A DNA stretch of 64,000 nt from Eutrigla gurnardus (GCA_963514095.1 OY741268.1:28812064-28876063); one strand, 5' to 3'; positions 38,150 through 50,235 are shown, counted from the first letter of the stretch. Numbers and translations are program-made. The notes: generated by a model from the letters alone, not told the origin.

Positions 38150-39518
38150 TCCTGGCAGCTGTACTGGTACAGTCAATGAGGTGGCTCATTGTGATGAATG
38201 GGTGGGCGAGGGGTTTCCCTGGTGTAAATTCTCTTCACCTGCAACCATCAAACATTTGGTTCATTAAATCCAAGAAGTCGCGCTTGTCCTCTGAAAGTTT
38301 CCACGTCCGAAGGAAATGAGTCGGAAACTAATCAACTCCACTCCGTGAACTTTCCTCCTCCGATGCTCTGCTGCCTCTTCACGTTTGGGAAACTTCCTCT
38401 GAAATGAGCCTTTAGCTCGCAGCTAGCACAAACGGTTGGTTCCACACGGAAATAGCTTCACGGGTTGCCATGATGACAGACATTCGCGGTCCCAAGAGGA
38501 TGATCCCTAAAGAGTTTGGTGACCTTTTGCCACCGTGTGGTCGACATTCGTGCTTCTGACGACTGTCAAAAAAAGTGTATTTTTAATTATTTACTCTTAC
38601 AATCAGCACAAATATGCTAGTTCGCAAATGTTGCACGCTAACAAGCTAAACTAGCTTAGCATGTGATGAAACAACACGTTTTTTAAAAAATTCAACATCT
38701 TATTATAATATAATATCATATGTATTTCATTGAGGTATGTGTGTGTGACCATGGTAACCGTTATAACTGATAACACCAACATGTTAGCATGCCGGTGTTA
38801 GCATTTAGCTCACCAAAGTCAAAATATGAATTTTGTGGCAAAAATAAACATGGATTCATACGCTTCATTCAGGCTTCATCTGTTCCTCATCACAGCACTG
38901 CGTCGTGTCCTCCTACATTTGTTTTTGGGACTAAAGTGAATTTCTAATCAGCAACACTGTCTGCTAATTAAAAAGAAAGAAAGAAAGAAAAGTCTCTCTT
39001 ATTGAGGGACCGACCCTGAACACCAAGGCCTGTTTTGGGCCTCGTTATTTACTCCGTGGTCACGTGGGAAGCTTGTTGTTTCTCCCCCGTTCACGATTGT
39101 TGGTGTTTGTTTGTTGACTTGGCCGAGATGATGGAGAGGAGTCCAGTCAGCGGCCATCTGGCCGGGCTGGACGCTTTCAGCACCGCGGACAGCGCCCGCT
39201 CTCTTCTATTATTAACGCGGTTAGTTTGTGATCCACCAACAAGCCACGACGACGTGATGTGAGGGGATGACGTAGACGCATCACATGTAGCACGTCATAT
39301 CATCTGTGGGGGAGTTGGATGCGTTTTTGATAGATATTATAATTTAATTTTAAATAAAAAACAACGTTTATGTGCAGGAGTAGCACCGCTTTCTTTTTTC
39401 TTTACGTCACAGTAAGGCGCCATGTCATCCTCACACACGCGAGGGAAGAAATAGCAATACCACATACATTTATAGACATGTAATAATAAAGTAACTTTGA
39501 CATTGCAGATGGCCCTTG

Positions 39519-39784
39519 TATGGAAGCCCATTTCCGTCACTATAAGAAGAAAAAAAATATCGCCATGATAAGTCATTATTATGAGATAAAAAGACGAAAT
39601 TATGAGATAGAAAGTCGAAATTATGAGATAAAAAGTCGAAATTATGAGACAGAAAGTCGAAATTATGAGATAAAAAAATCGAAATTATGAGACAGAAAGT
39701 GGAAATTATGAGATTAAAAAAAGTGATAATTATGACTTACCATGGCGATAATTTTTCTTTCAGTGGCGGAAACGGGCTTCCATA
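39519..39784. mobile_element. MITE-like foldback element with internal tandem array
   Basis: The left end tatggaagcccatttccg is mirrored at the right end, whose reverse complement is tatggaagcccgtttccg. The inverted repeat continues for about 55 bp (TATCGCCATG, TAAGTCAT) with scattered mismatches. Between the ends lie about six units of a 21-bp repeat of the type aaattatgagataaaaagtc. TA at both outer ends would fit a TA target site. No transposase is present. Confidence 0.7.
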
Positions 39785-40053
39785 CCATTACCTTAAAAAA
39801 AAGAAGAAAAAAATGTGCATATCAATGTCTACAATGGTCAATGGGCGACCATTTATTTAGAACACATGTGCTTTCAGCTGTAATAACGCAGTTGTATGCT
39901 TCGTGTTGTAAACAGCTTTCTAATTAACTTCACTGAGTCACACAAACGGGGTTTCTTTTACGACGAAGGAATTAATGTTGCAGAAAGCCAATGATGTCTG
40001 CTCCTGCCGGGGTTCTGTTCTCTCGACCACCAACCACAAGTCGTTTCATCCGG

Positions 40054-40548
40054 CTATAAAAGTCACGGCGGGGCTCCGGCGGACGCGTTTAAAGAGCCGA
40101 GGAAAAAGGCTCCCCCCGCGGGTCATCGGTCATTGGTCCGCGGGAGTCCTCCTCCTCCTCCTCCGCCACGAGAAAACGCCGCGCGCACATCATTCAACCC
40201 GACGACGCAGACGAGGAGAAACTTTTGGAGGAGAGCGCGCGTTGTTGGCGATCTGGGGAGGGGGGAGCAAAGCGATCATTGCTATATGGATTATCGATAA
40301 GTGGCACAAATAATAGAGGAGGCGCGCTCACGTGGAATTACTTATTTATATTTATATTTATATAAAAATAAAAAAAAGAAAAGCGGCGGGGATGCGAGAG
40401 CGACGCCACAGTGGCGAGGATCGCCCGCGCTGAACCGGAGGAGTCACACCGGCAGACGATGTCCCGATGTGAGAGCGCTTCCAGAGGAGACGAGGGAGGA
40501 TGAAGACGGGGGGAGAGGGATCGAGCAGAGCGGCAGAGGTGGAATATA
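40054..40548 (+). promoter_or_regulatory. TMEM271-like gene promoter and 5' UTR
   Basis: CTATAAAAG at 40054-40062 is a good TATA box. It is followed by CpG-rich sequence (40070-40250) and then a 5' leader to the ATG at 40549. Several upstream ATGs occur in the leader (for example near 40461), which could lower translation. The exact start of transcription is inferred. Confidence 0.5.
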
Positions 40549-41340
40549 ATGAAGTTGAGTGGGAAAGGACTGTGCACCGTCTTCACCAGCACCCTCCTCT
40601 TCGTGTGCGCGCTGAGCGAAGTTGTCGTTGGATTACGATGCGTCTCGTTGGGATCTACGGTGAGGGCGCATTTCCACCTCGGCGCCGCCGCGGGGGCTTT
40701 CTACTCCGGGCTGCTGGTCGGGGTCGGCCAGGTGCTGCTGGGCTCCGCGCTGCTCTGTTGCATGGAGAAGCCCGGCTGCAGGAATTTCTTCCTCCTCGGC
40801 GTCGTGGTGTTCCTGCTGGGCGTCCTCACCGCCTTCTCCGGCGCGGTGGTGGACGGGGACACCGCTTCCCTGGTGGAGAGGAAATACACCCACTACTGCT
40901 TCCACTCGGCGGTGGCGAACCCCGCCTGCGAGCAGCTGCGGGACTACCAGCGGAGTCTGGTGGTCTCCACGGTGCTCAGCACGCTGGAGTGCCTGCTCGG
41001 GCTCATCAACCTGGTGGCCATCAAGAGGTACAAGGCGGCGCAGTTTTATAGGAGCCGCCGCGCGTCGGAGAGGCAGCGCGCCGGCGCGATCCTCTTCAGC
41101 GAGGAGCGGGACTGCTCGGTGGATTTCCAGCCGGTGTCCTACATCAACCTGGGGGTGTTCAACGTGCTGGACGAGGCAGGCGCGGAGGTGCAGTGCGGGG
41201 GACACCCCTCCATCGAGCTGCCGGGCTACTCGCCCACGGACCCGGAGCTCAACCATTGCTTCCCCTTCTCCTACCCGCTCCCCAGCGAGCTGCCGCCCGC
41301 ATACGAAGACATTTTCCCCGCTGAGGCATGCAACACATAG
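40549..41340 (+). CDS. tmem271: Four-pass transmembrane protein, TMEM271-like
   Basis: A complete 263-residue protein in a single GC-rich coding exon. Four hydrophobic helices lie at about 9-29, 44-70, 80-101 and 136-157. Both termini are predicted cytosolic. The loop between helices 3 and 4 carries VDGDTASLVERKYTHYC and two cysteines (117, 127) that may form a disulphide. The cytosolic tail has FQPVSYINLGV, GGHPSIELPGYSPTDPEL and, near the end, a PPAY motif (249-252) of the PPxY type bound by WW domains. This layout matches TMEM271 as I remember it, an orphan brain-enriched protein shorter here than in mammals. Head placement next to PIGG also fits human 4p16.3. The molecular function is unknown. 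The antisense frame over the same exon (40633-41382) is a composition shadow. Confidence 0.7.
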   Translation: MKLSGKGLCTVFTSTLLFVCALSEVVVGLRCVSLGSTVRAHFHLGAAAGAFYSGLLVGVGQVLLGSALLCCMEKPGCRNFFLLGVVVFLLGVLTAFSGAVVDGDTASLVERKYTHYCFHSAVANPACEQLRDYQRSLVVSTVLSTLECLLGLINLVAIKRYKAAQFYRSRRASERQRAGAILFSEERDCSVDFQPVSYINLGVFNVLDEAGAEVQCGGHPSIELPGYSPTDPELNHCFPFSYPLPSELPPAYEDIFPAEACNT

Positions 41341-41646
41341 CCGCTGTTTCCCCCTCTCTCTCCATCCTCTCTGCTGTGACAATCAATGACTTTGTGCTTA
41401 AACAAAAACCATGTCCTCCAACATCAACACGCAGTAAGTCACACCGAGGACAGCAGCGGTGGATTTAATTCACCTGATTCTCCTCATGATGAGATTTTCT
41501 TACATCTGCTTCTTCGTCCATCGCCGGTCAGAGCAGAACAGAGGTTTGGCTCCTGAACGCAACAGCTTGCCATTATAACAGACAAAAAAAAGGAGAAGTA
41601 GAGTTTGTGTTTTGAATGTTTCCCCTGTGAACATTTTTAACTTGTG

Positions 41647-41652
41647 AATAAA
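41647..41652 (+). terminator. TMEM271-like polyadenylation signal
   Basis: AATAAA about 307 nt after the stop codon, the first canonical signal on this strand. Confidence 0.55.
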
Positions 41653-42218
41653 AAGTGCATTTAACCTCACCATGACGTCATGAAGCTGCTGCTGCTGCCA
41701 GGATAGCCTTTTTTGGGGAGAAAACTGTAATTTTCAAGGTTTCAAACCAACTTCTTGTCATTGTGTGGCTGTGCAGTTAATCAATCCAACCTAACAATAA
41801 TGAAGGGCTGTGTAGTTTATGATACAAGTTATTGTTTCCCTAATCTTGATGCCATCATATTGAGAAAAAGAGTCCAACTTTAACGGCCACTTCAGAGGAA
41901 CACCGCATAAAAAAGATAAATTACAAAAAGTTGAAATTTAAGTAGCAGAGGTCAAAACACCTCGAGTGGGGGTCAAGCCTACATTTCCCACAATGCAACA
42001 TGCAAGGATAGCGTGTTTCATTCGACTGCTTGTCAGGGAAACATTTTAAAAATGAAACTTGTAGTGTCCGGAAATGAGATGACATCACTATGACATCATC
42101 AGGGTCACTTTGTTCAGTAAACTAAACTTAAAGAAGTCTAAGAATTGGTGTGGTGCACCTTTTAGGATCGTTTTTTATACACAAAACATGCGTGGAAATA
42201 AAATAGGACGACTCCAAT

Positions 42219-42582
42219 GAAATCAACGCAGCCGCATGATGAAAGCGGCGGCCATTTTTATGCGAACCCTTGCTGTTGCAACTGTTGTATTACGACCGAA
42301 TAACGTACGACGAGTCGCCGACTCACAGAGGAGAAGGTTTCAAAGTAACGAGCAAAGTTAGGAGCCGCGAAGTTGCGAAGCGTAGAACGTCACTCGGCTT
42401 GTTTTCTGCAACCGGTGTAGCATTAAAGCACGGTGGAATTAGCTGGCTAGCGGATAACCGGCTAGTTAGGTAGCATGCCAATTTCCACCTTGCTTCAATG
42501 CTACACTGGTAACAGCCAATGAGCCGGCAGCAGCAGTGCTCCGCCTCACTTGGCGAGAACACTTTACTGCACCACTTGACGT
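42219..42582. repeat. Dispersed duplicated segment, copy 1
   Basis: From tgaaatcaacgcagccgcat to ctgcaccacttgacgtgtt this segment is repeated at 44296-44601 with few substitutions. This copy retains about 64 bp (42341-42404) that is missing from the other. It may be part of a repeat family; no protein is recognised. Confidence 0.8.
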
Positions 42583-44295
42583 GTTAGCGTCGCCATAGCA
42601 ACCAACAACAATCTTCATTTTGAAATGACCACGTGTTTTACACTTTCTCTGATCATGTGACCAGTAAGATGATACAAACTGCTCTCAGTGATAACGAGCA
42701 TGTGGGAGGAAGCATCCGAGTCTGAGGGGGGGTCTTTTAATGCAACCCCCCCCCCCCCCCGGATGTGGTGGTCTGGTCCGAGATGACACGTGAAGCTGAT
42801 CCGCCCAGTTTTCCAATTTAAAGTATTGCATCCTCGCAGCACACTGCTTCCCCATATTGTTGATGCGACTCGGAAATAATTTATGAATCAACCGCCGCAC
42901 ATAGAATAATCGTCGCCGCTCTCAGCAAAGGATCCTCCAGAACCAGACCCCCCCCCCCTAAAAAAAAAACTCCCTATACTTACTTATTTCACTCGACTGC
43001 TCAGATCAGTGACAGGAAGAAGAAAGAAGAAGAAGATGTGGCTGTCGTCGTTATCGAGCCCTGCTCTTAGACAACAACTCGGTGGTAAATCACATTGAAA
43101 TGTGGCCGTTTTGCCCTCAAATTAAAGCCATGAAACGAGCTTAATGTCTGTTCAGGGGCACTTTAGAGAGAGAGAGAGACACTTTAAAAGAACTGTACTG
43201 GCTCAGTGTAATAATCCCCCTCTTATCTTTTCAAACCGCAAGATGATACTTCCCCCTCTCTCTCCACTTAAGTTGGGCTTTGAGTGCCAGAATACAGGAA
43301 AGAGAAGAAGAAACACTGCTCTTCTCTTTCTTCTTAAAATACAGCCATATACTACGATTAAGTCAGAAACCGACGCGAGCAAAATGAGTCTTCAGGGAGC
43401 TGAAAAGCTAAAAATTGTCCAAAGAAGTTCGATAATGGTCTGAGAGCTCCGGACGCTTTCAAACAAATAAGATGTGTTTGCAGCAGAGTCAGCAGTTTCA
43501 CACCGACTCAGTTAGCCGGCCTGGATCAGTCTTCTCTTTTTTTAAATCCGCTTGCAAAACTACATTTTCAGCGTCTGATACATTTACCTTAAAGGTTGAG
43601 GAGGTGATTCTCTTCAGAAACACTTTGTTATATGACTTGAAATCCTCGTAACATTCCGATGAATGAATACATTAAATGCTCCGACATCTCTGGCTGTGGC
43701 ACGACTACGATGGTGAATTAGGGTCACTGTAGAAAAAGTGAGTGAGGGTCTCAGATTTGCTACTTTATTACAATGCCGTTTTTTTCTAATTACTACACCA
43801 TTACTATCACGTGACAATGCCTCGTTAAGGTCCTGACGGCTGTTGATGGATGTTGGTTTTTATTGATATGGGCTAAATTGTCATCTTATGGGTGTTTATG
43901 GATCGGGTGGTTGGGTTAAGATGCTAGCGGTAGCTCTGCGACTTTATAAACTTGCAGATATGCAACTTTTCCCCCCGACAGTGGCCCCGATACGCCGTCG
44001 TACAGGACGGTAAAACCCCCGTCCAATCAAAAAGGTTGGGCTGCAGAAAATGATTGGACGGCCTGCCTCTCTGTCAATGCTTACTTCCTGGTTGCACTCT
44101 GCGTTCTGGGGGAGGGGCTATGAACAGATGTTTGAACGAAGGGGGCAGGACTTCTACGGGTCGGTGATGCCTTCAAAGTCAAAGTTTCTGTGGTTTTCCC
44201 AAATGATCTACTCTTTCTCAACTGTCAGCGCCACGAGATAAAGTTAAATGTCAGGTTTGTAAAGATCACGGCTCGGGGAGCTGCTATGAAGCCGA
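42583..44295. other. Spacer between the duplicated segments
   Basis: No gene is seen. It contains a C-run at 42746-42761 and short GA-rich tracts near 43160. The part 44000-44200 has the style of a dispersed fish repeat (gattggacggcctgcctctc). Confidence 0.4.
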
Positions 44296-44601
44296 TGAAA
44301 TCAACGTGGCAGCATGGTGAAAGCGGCGGCCATTTTTATGGGAACCCTTGCTTTTGCAACCGTTGTACTACGATCGAATAACGTACGACGAGTCGCCGAC
44401 TCACAGAGGAGAAGGTTTTCTGCAGTCGGAGTAGCATTAAAGCACGGTGGAATTAGCTGACTAGCGGATAACCGGCTAGTTAGGTAGCATGCCAATTTCC
44501 ACCTTGCTTCAATGCTACACTGGTAACAGCCAATGAGCCGGCAGCAGCAGCGCTCCGCCTCACTTGGCGAGAACGCTTTACTGCACCACTTGACGTGTTG
44601 A
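44296..44601. repeat. Dispersed duplicated segment, copy 2
   Basis: A direct-orientation copy of 42219-42582 carrying an internal deletion of about 64 bp. The deletion ends share gttt, as expected from microhomology-mediated loss. Confidence 0.8.
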
Positions 44602-44826
44602 GTGCTATGAAGCAACGCTGCTTCTCTGACATCTAAATATTTTTTTAAAATCTTGTTGCTCAAAACGCTCCGACATTCGACAACAGGAATCAAAGTTAGA
44701 TGGCAGTGCCTTTGTGTGGGATCTGTGATATCCGTGATCCTCGTTATTAAATCACTGGAACTTTAATAGCGGCATTGGGAGTCGTTGGACTGCCGATTTC
44801 ATTTCTATTTTCCGGTTGATTGTCTG

Positions 44827-44828
<2 letters not shown>

Positions 44829-44901
<73 letters not shown>
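44829..44901. repeat. (GA)n microsatellite
   Basis: About 73 bp of uninterrupted AG/GA. It is a purine tract capable of triplex (H-DNA) formation in principle. Confidence 0.95.
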
Positions 44902-44904
<3 letters not shown>

Positions 44905-45049
44905 AACATTTTCAGGACGCCCCGGGTCTATTTACATATGGAATAATTGAAAATATGTCCAGAAGATATAGAAGTCAAACTGCACAAACACGATGAATCG
45001 CTGATTATATCTTCATGCAAAAGTCCAGACTAACATTTTCTATTGTGTT

Positions 45050-45285
45050 GACAGGAGTCTGTACTTTTAGTATTTATTTTGACTATTTTTTAAATTTTAC
45101 TTTCTACATTTTAAAACAAATATCTACTCAAATTTCAAAACAGGCTCGTTACTTTATAAATTTTTTTTAAACAGACAGTAAAAATGTCCTTCATAGGGAT
45201 ACTTTATACTTCAGTGTGTACTTGGAAGTTGAATACTTCTTTGAACCCAAGTATCTTGTACTTCTACTGTTGACGCCTCTCAAGG
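45050..45285 (-). repeat. Dispersed TACTCAAGTA-type repeat, copy 4
   Basis: An inverted copy: gtctgtacttttagtattta at the left, aaaatgtccttcataggga in the middle and caagtatcttgtacttctac at the right. Confidence 0.6.
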
Positions 45286-47119
45286 ATCCATCTGTGTCCA
45301 TGTTTCAGCTCAAAAACCTCTAAATATGATGCATGAAGGATATCTTTCTAAGGGTTTAACGTTCTCCACAAACTGATCCGTGGTCAGTTACGTTGAATCA
45401 CCACCTACAGTTTAGAGCCGACGGATGAAGTCTACACCTTTGACGGTTCTCTTGATTTTAGACCTCGGACGGGTAGATTTTAACCAAACATGCACTCTTC
45501 CTCTCCCTACCCGGGACCTGGGGCACCATGTGGTCCTGGTCCATCCAGGTCCTGGTGATCCTGGTGTCACAGGCCACCGGACTTTTGGTTGTGACGGTGT
45601 TTCGGGGTGACATTTGTGGTGAAGTCGAGTTGCCTACAACAGAGCTTTAAAAGGGGAGGAGTCAATGGTTACAAGCTAATAAAGAGCATTTTAAAAGAGT
45701 TTTATTACGAGTTTGTAGACAAACCTTTATGATGATTGGCTGCTGTGTGTCTGTTTCAATCAATAATCCCACTAGTGATGTTCGTTGCTTGGAAGTGTTC
45801 CCATCATGCTGATTTATCAATATCAACAATATATCATATGTGCTTGCACTTTTTATTCTTAGTATTAAAATTGTCTGAGGCTCAAATCCATTTCCACGTT
45901 ACACAAAAACAATTCAGGCTTCACGACGCCGCTGCGTTTAAATATCAGCGTGATTATGAAACGGCAGAGTTACAAGTAACAGAGAGAGAGAGATTAACGA
46001 ATGCTTCTCTGCTCTGTGGTCGTTTACAAACTCTCACCTGGGAAGCAAAATCTGAGATTACACAATAATCTGTATCCATCAGGGGACGACGCTGCGTTAG
46101 AGGCGCTTCATGGGAATCAACCCTGTGACCTTTCTGCTCTCATGTCTGCTAAGTGATCTGTGCCTTCGGAGACAGATTATTTGATGAAATCCTGCTGCTT
46201 CAGACGTTTGATGAACAGTAATTGTACGTTTCTTTTTTAAAAAAAAGCAGGTTGTCATGCAGGCCGGTCAATTATCTTAACATCTGTTTCTCTGGTTCTC
46301 TCCTCTTCTTTCTCTTCCTGGTGGCTTTGTTGAAAAGCAGTGCTGCATTAGTGTAATGACAGCCCCCCCCCCCCCCCCCCCGGCTCTGGTAACACAAAGT
46401 AAAAACCGCTGACTTGCATCTTTGAGTTCCTCACTGTGAGGAATATAAGGGAGGGTGTTTCTGCACAAGCGATTTGCACTGCAGATATGGGGATGAGTGA
46501 TGTACGTGGACGGGAGATCAGAAACGTCTCCTACGCTTCTCCAGGCTTCCTTACACCACTGGCTCATTAACAAGTCTAATGACTTTCTTCTTTATTTGGC
46601 TTTTTTAAAATGCTGAAGCTGTTTTGAAGCACAGAAAATAAAAAAAGCGGTGCAGCCGAGAACAAAAATCACGCAAACACAAACATCGTTGCATTACGTT
46701 GTTTTTCCTCCCGTCGGCATGCTCCGTCTGAATGTATGTCAAGGACAAAACTGCCTTATGGAAGAAAAAATAAATCAATACCCCCTAAAAGCCTTTCATT
46801 AGACACATTTCCATTTGTGTGTGTTGAGCTGCCAGAGAAAGTTGTGTCTGGAAAAGCTCCAGTGGCTTTTAAAAGCCAACGCCGGGCCGTTCCCTGACAA
46901 AACGGCGGTTCATTACCTCCGTGTGAGCTTCCCAGACGTCACGCTCCCTCCTGCCAATTTCTGAAAAAGCTCCCGATTCTGCTTTGTACTCACTTTGAAG
47001 AGTCTTCGAAGATTCAGAGTTAAAAAAATGTTTTCGCCCGCAGGAGAAACATGACTGAATGCACAATGAGCAACAGCAAAAGTCTGTTCAGCAGCAGAAA
47101 TCTGGGAGTTCACGTTCAT

Positions 47120-47475
47120 TGCCAGCTCGCTGTTAGCTCCGTGTTAGCTCACTGTTAGCTCACTGTTAGCTCACTGTTAGCTCTGTGTTAGCTCACTGTT
47201 AGCTCTGTGTCAGCTCACTGTTAGCTCTGTGTTAGCTCGCTGTTAGCTCTGTGTTAGCTCATTGTTAGCTCTGTTATGGCTAACTGTTAGCTCGCTGTTA
47301 GCTCACTGTTAGCTCCGTGTTGGCTCACTGTTAGCTTGCTGTTAGCTCCTTGTTGGCTCACTGTTAGGTTTCGTGTTAGCTCGCTGTTAGCTCCATGTTA
47401 GCTCACTGTTAGCTCCGTGTTGGCTCACTGTTAGGTTTCGTGTTAGCTCGCTGTTAGCTCCATGTTAGCTCGCTG
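47120..47475. repeat. 11-bp minisatellite (TGTTAGCTC core)
   Basis: About thirty units alternating between types actgttagctc and tgtgttagctc. A longer block containing gttaggtttcgtgttagctc appears twice (about 47365 and 47430), showing later local duplication. Confidence 0.85.
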
Positions 47476-47960
47476 GAGGCAGCTGTTCGCTCATGGCGGA
47501 TGGAATTTGTTTGGTTTTCATGAAGACGTTGACAATATTTTTTAACGGGTTCAATCTGACTACATTCACGATTAATCAAAGAAACATTGTCTTTGAAATG
47601 TTCGAAAGTTGGCGTCTTAAAATGTCTTCGAAACAAAAGCCTCAAATGCAAACTTTATTTTCACTTTACGATTATCATAAAACCATATGATATTTGGTCT
47701 TTTCGGATTAAAAAAAAAAGGGAAAAAATAGATTTAAACTATTAATTTAACTCTCAGATTTTACGACAGAAAAAATTTGAATATTCTGTGAGATTAAAAA
47801 ATCAGAATTAATCTGCTGATCTGTCGTATTTTGTCTCCTAAAATCGCTGGTATTCTCTTATTGCTAAATTACATTAGATCGTCGATCATTGCAGGCATCG
47901 TACACGGCAAGGGAGGGTTTTTTACCTCGCAAATTTATGACTTAATAACTTCAGGAAGGG

Positions 47961-48086
47961 AGCCGGGATGGCTCAGTGGTGAGTCGGCGCCCAACGTATC
48001 GAGGACGAGTCCTCACTGCAGCGGAGTTCACGGGTTCGAATCCGACCGGCGGCCCTTTCTGCAAGGTCATCCCCATCTCCGTCACC
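47961..48086 (+). mobile_element. tRNA-derived SINE, copy C
   Basis: Starts gggatggctcagtggtgagt (box A-like), has gggttcgaatccgacc (box B) about 60 bp later, and continues into ggccctttctgcaa and ctccgtcacc. It ends in a C-run at 48086-48100. It is a different subfamily from the copies at 26.9 and 27.8 kb. Confidence 0.7.
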
Positions 48087-49145
48087 CCCCCCCCCCCCCC
48101 CACTATCCAAAAAATGGTCAATAAAAATTTTTTTTTCTCGTAAATATTTGAATTTTTATTAATATTATTATTATATGATTTATCTTTGCTCATAAATGTA
48201 TGATTTTAATCTTGAAGATTCAGAGAAAAAAATATCTGAATATTGCCCCCTCCTCCCCCGGCTACTTAAAAAAAAAAAAAGTAGTTAGGACTGTAGTTGA
48301 GAAGAAGGAGAGAAAGTTCTGCTGACGTCCTGCCGATGACGATGGCGTCCTCAAACGACTCCACCGTTGAGATCGACTCCTCTCACACGGCCACGGATTA
48401 ATAACCATTAAAAGCTTTTTCCTCGCTGTTGATATTGAATTATATTTGAAAACTCTCTGCACGAAGATGTCTGTCTGCCAACAAATGAGCGACGGAAAGG
48501 TATTTCCTATTAGAGCTAGCTCCTGGCAGGTTCCTCCCGACGCTCAGAATGCTAATGGAGGTGCTGGGAGTCACATTTCTCACTGGAAAGTGTCTCTGAG
48601 GGACACCACACTGTATTACTCTGGACTCGTTACCAGAGCAAGTCTTTCTGACTACGACCTGACATTTTAAGGTGGCGTTGGCTGAAGTTTATGGCGGGTT
48701 AACAGCAGCTGCTCCAGTAGTAATTAGCAAACAGCCACGTGATTCCTCTCGGCAGCTCGGAGCAGAGAAGTGTGGCGGTGAGCTGGAGGGGAACCCTGGC
48801 CCGAGTGAGTCGGTGTGGATCGATCGGCTCCTGCAGCGGCCGTGTTCTTCCGAGGCAGCCGGCTCTAAAACTTGCAGTAACCTCTCTGGCCGCCGGCCAG
48901 CTGCCACTTAGCGGGCGAGTCCCGGAGCGCCGGCCAGCGAGGCGGTGCAGCCGGGGAGCTCGCCTTCCAAACGGAGAAGAAAGCTTTAGTTACTTCACAG
49001 GAGAGAGACACGAGGATCACGTACACCTGGAGCAGAAGAAAACTGCCCCAGCTGCAGGCGTGGGGCAGGTTTCTAGCACTGCATCTGGTTTTCTCCATTA
49101 AAGGGCCCCCATTACTGCACTGATCTCGTTTTCTCCCCTGGAAAG

Positions 49146-50235
49146 GAGGGCAGTTTATCATGTTTATCCATCATAGGGGCAACAGAGAGGGCAGTTTATC
49201 ATGTTTATCCATCATAGGGGCAACAGAGAGGGCAGTGTTTCTATCATGGAGGCAACTAAGAGGGCAGTTTATCATGTTTATCCATCATAGGGGCAACTGA
49301 GAGGGCAGTGTTTCCATAGGGGCAACTGAGAATGCAGTTTATCATGTTTATGTATCAGAGGGGCAACTGAGAGGGCAGTTTATCATGTTTATCCATCATA
49401 GGGGCAACAGAGAGGGCAGTGTTTCTATCATAGGGGCAACTGAGAGGGCAGTTTATCATGTTTATCCATCATAGGGGCAACTGAGAGGGCAGTTTATCAT
49501 GTTTATCCATCATAGGGGCAACTGAGAGGGCAGTTTATCATGTTTATCCATCATAGGGGCAACTGAGAGGGCAGTGTTTCTATCATAGGGGCAACTGAGA
49601 GGGCAGTTTATCATGTTTATCCATCATAGGGGCAACTGAGAGGGCAGTGTTTCTATCATAGGGGCAACTGAGAGGGCAGTTTATCATGTTTATCCATCAT
49701 AGGGGCAACTGAGAGGGCAGTTTATCATGTTTATCCATCATAGGGGCAACAGAGAGGGCAGTGTTTCTATCATAGGGGCAACTGAGAGGGCAGTTTATCA
49801 TGTTTATCCATCATAGGGGCAACTGAGAATGCAGTTGATCATGTTTATCCATCATAGGGGCAACAGAGAGGGCAGTGTTTCTATCATAGGGGCAACTGAG
49901 AGGGCAGTTTATCATGTTTATCCATCATAGGGGCAACTGAGAGGGCAGTTTATCATGTTTATCCATCATAGGGGCAACTGAGAGGGCAGTTTATCATGTT
50001 TATCCATCATAGGGGCAACTGAGAGGGCAGTGTTTCTATCATAGGGGCAACTGAGAGGGCAGTTTATCATGTTTATCCATCATAGGGGCAACTGAGAGGG
50101 CAGTGTTTCTATCATAGGGGCAACTGAGAGGGCAGTTTATCATGTTTATCCATCATAGGGGCAACTGAGAGGGCAGTGTTTCTATCATAGGGGCAACTAA
50201 GAGGGCAGTTTATCATGTTTATGTATCATAGGGGC
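49146..50235. repeat. Two-length minisatellite (39-bp and 30-bp units)
   Basis: About 29 units share gagggcagt at the start and ataggggcaact at the end. They differ in the middle: a long type (about 39 bp, with ttatcatgtttatccatc) and a short type (about 30 bp, with gtttctatc). I read about 19 long and 10 short units. The order is not random and includes a repeated eight-unit block. No spacer diversity or flanking gene suggests a function. Confidence 0.9.

Noticed and set aside
39129..39230. Possible first exon reading MMERSPVSGHLAGLDAFSTA
   Set aside because: No downstream exon, promoter or known protein start matches; the frame stops soon after.
40633..41382. A 249-residue minus-strand open frame opposite the TMEM271-like gene
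   Set aside because: It is exactly antisense to a GC-rich coding exon with clear membrane-protein structure; its composition is that expected from reverse-frame reading.
49146..50235. CRISPR-like repeat array
   Set aside because: The genome is eukaryotic, the units are contiguous, and the interiors have only two types, so this is a minisatellite.
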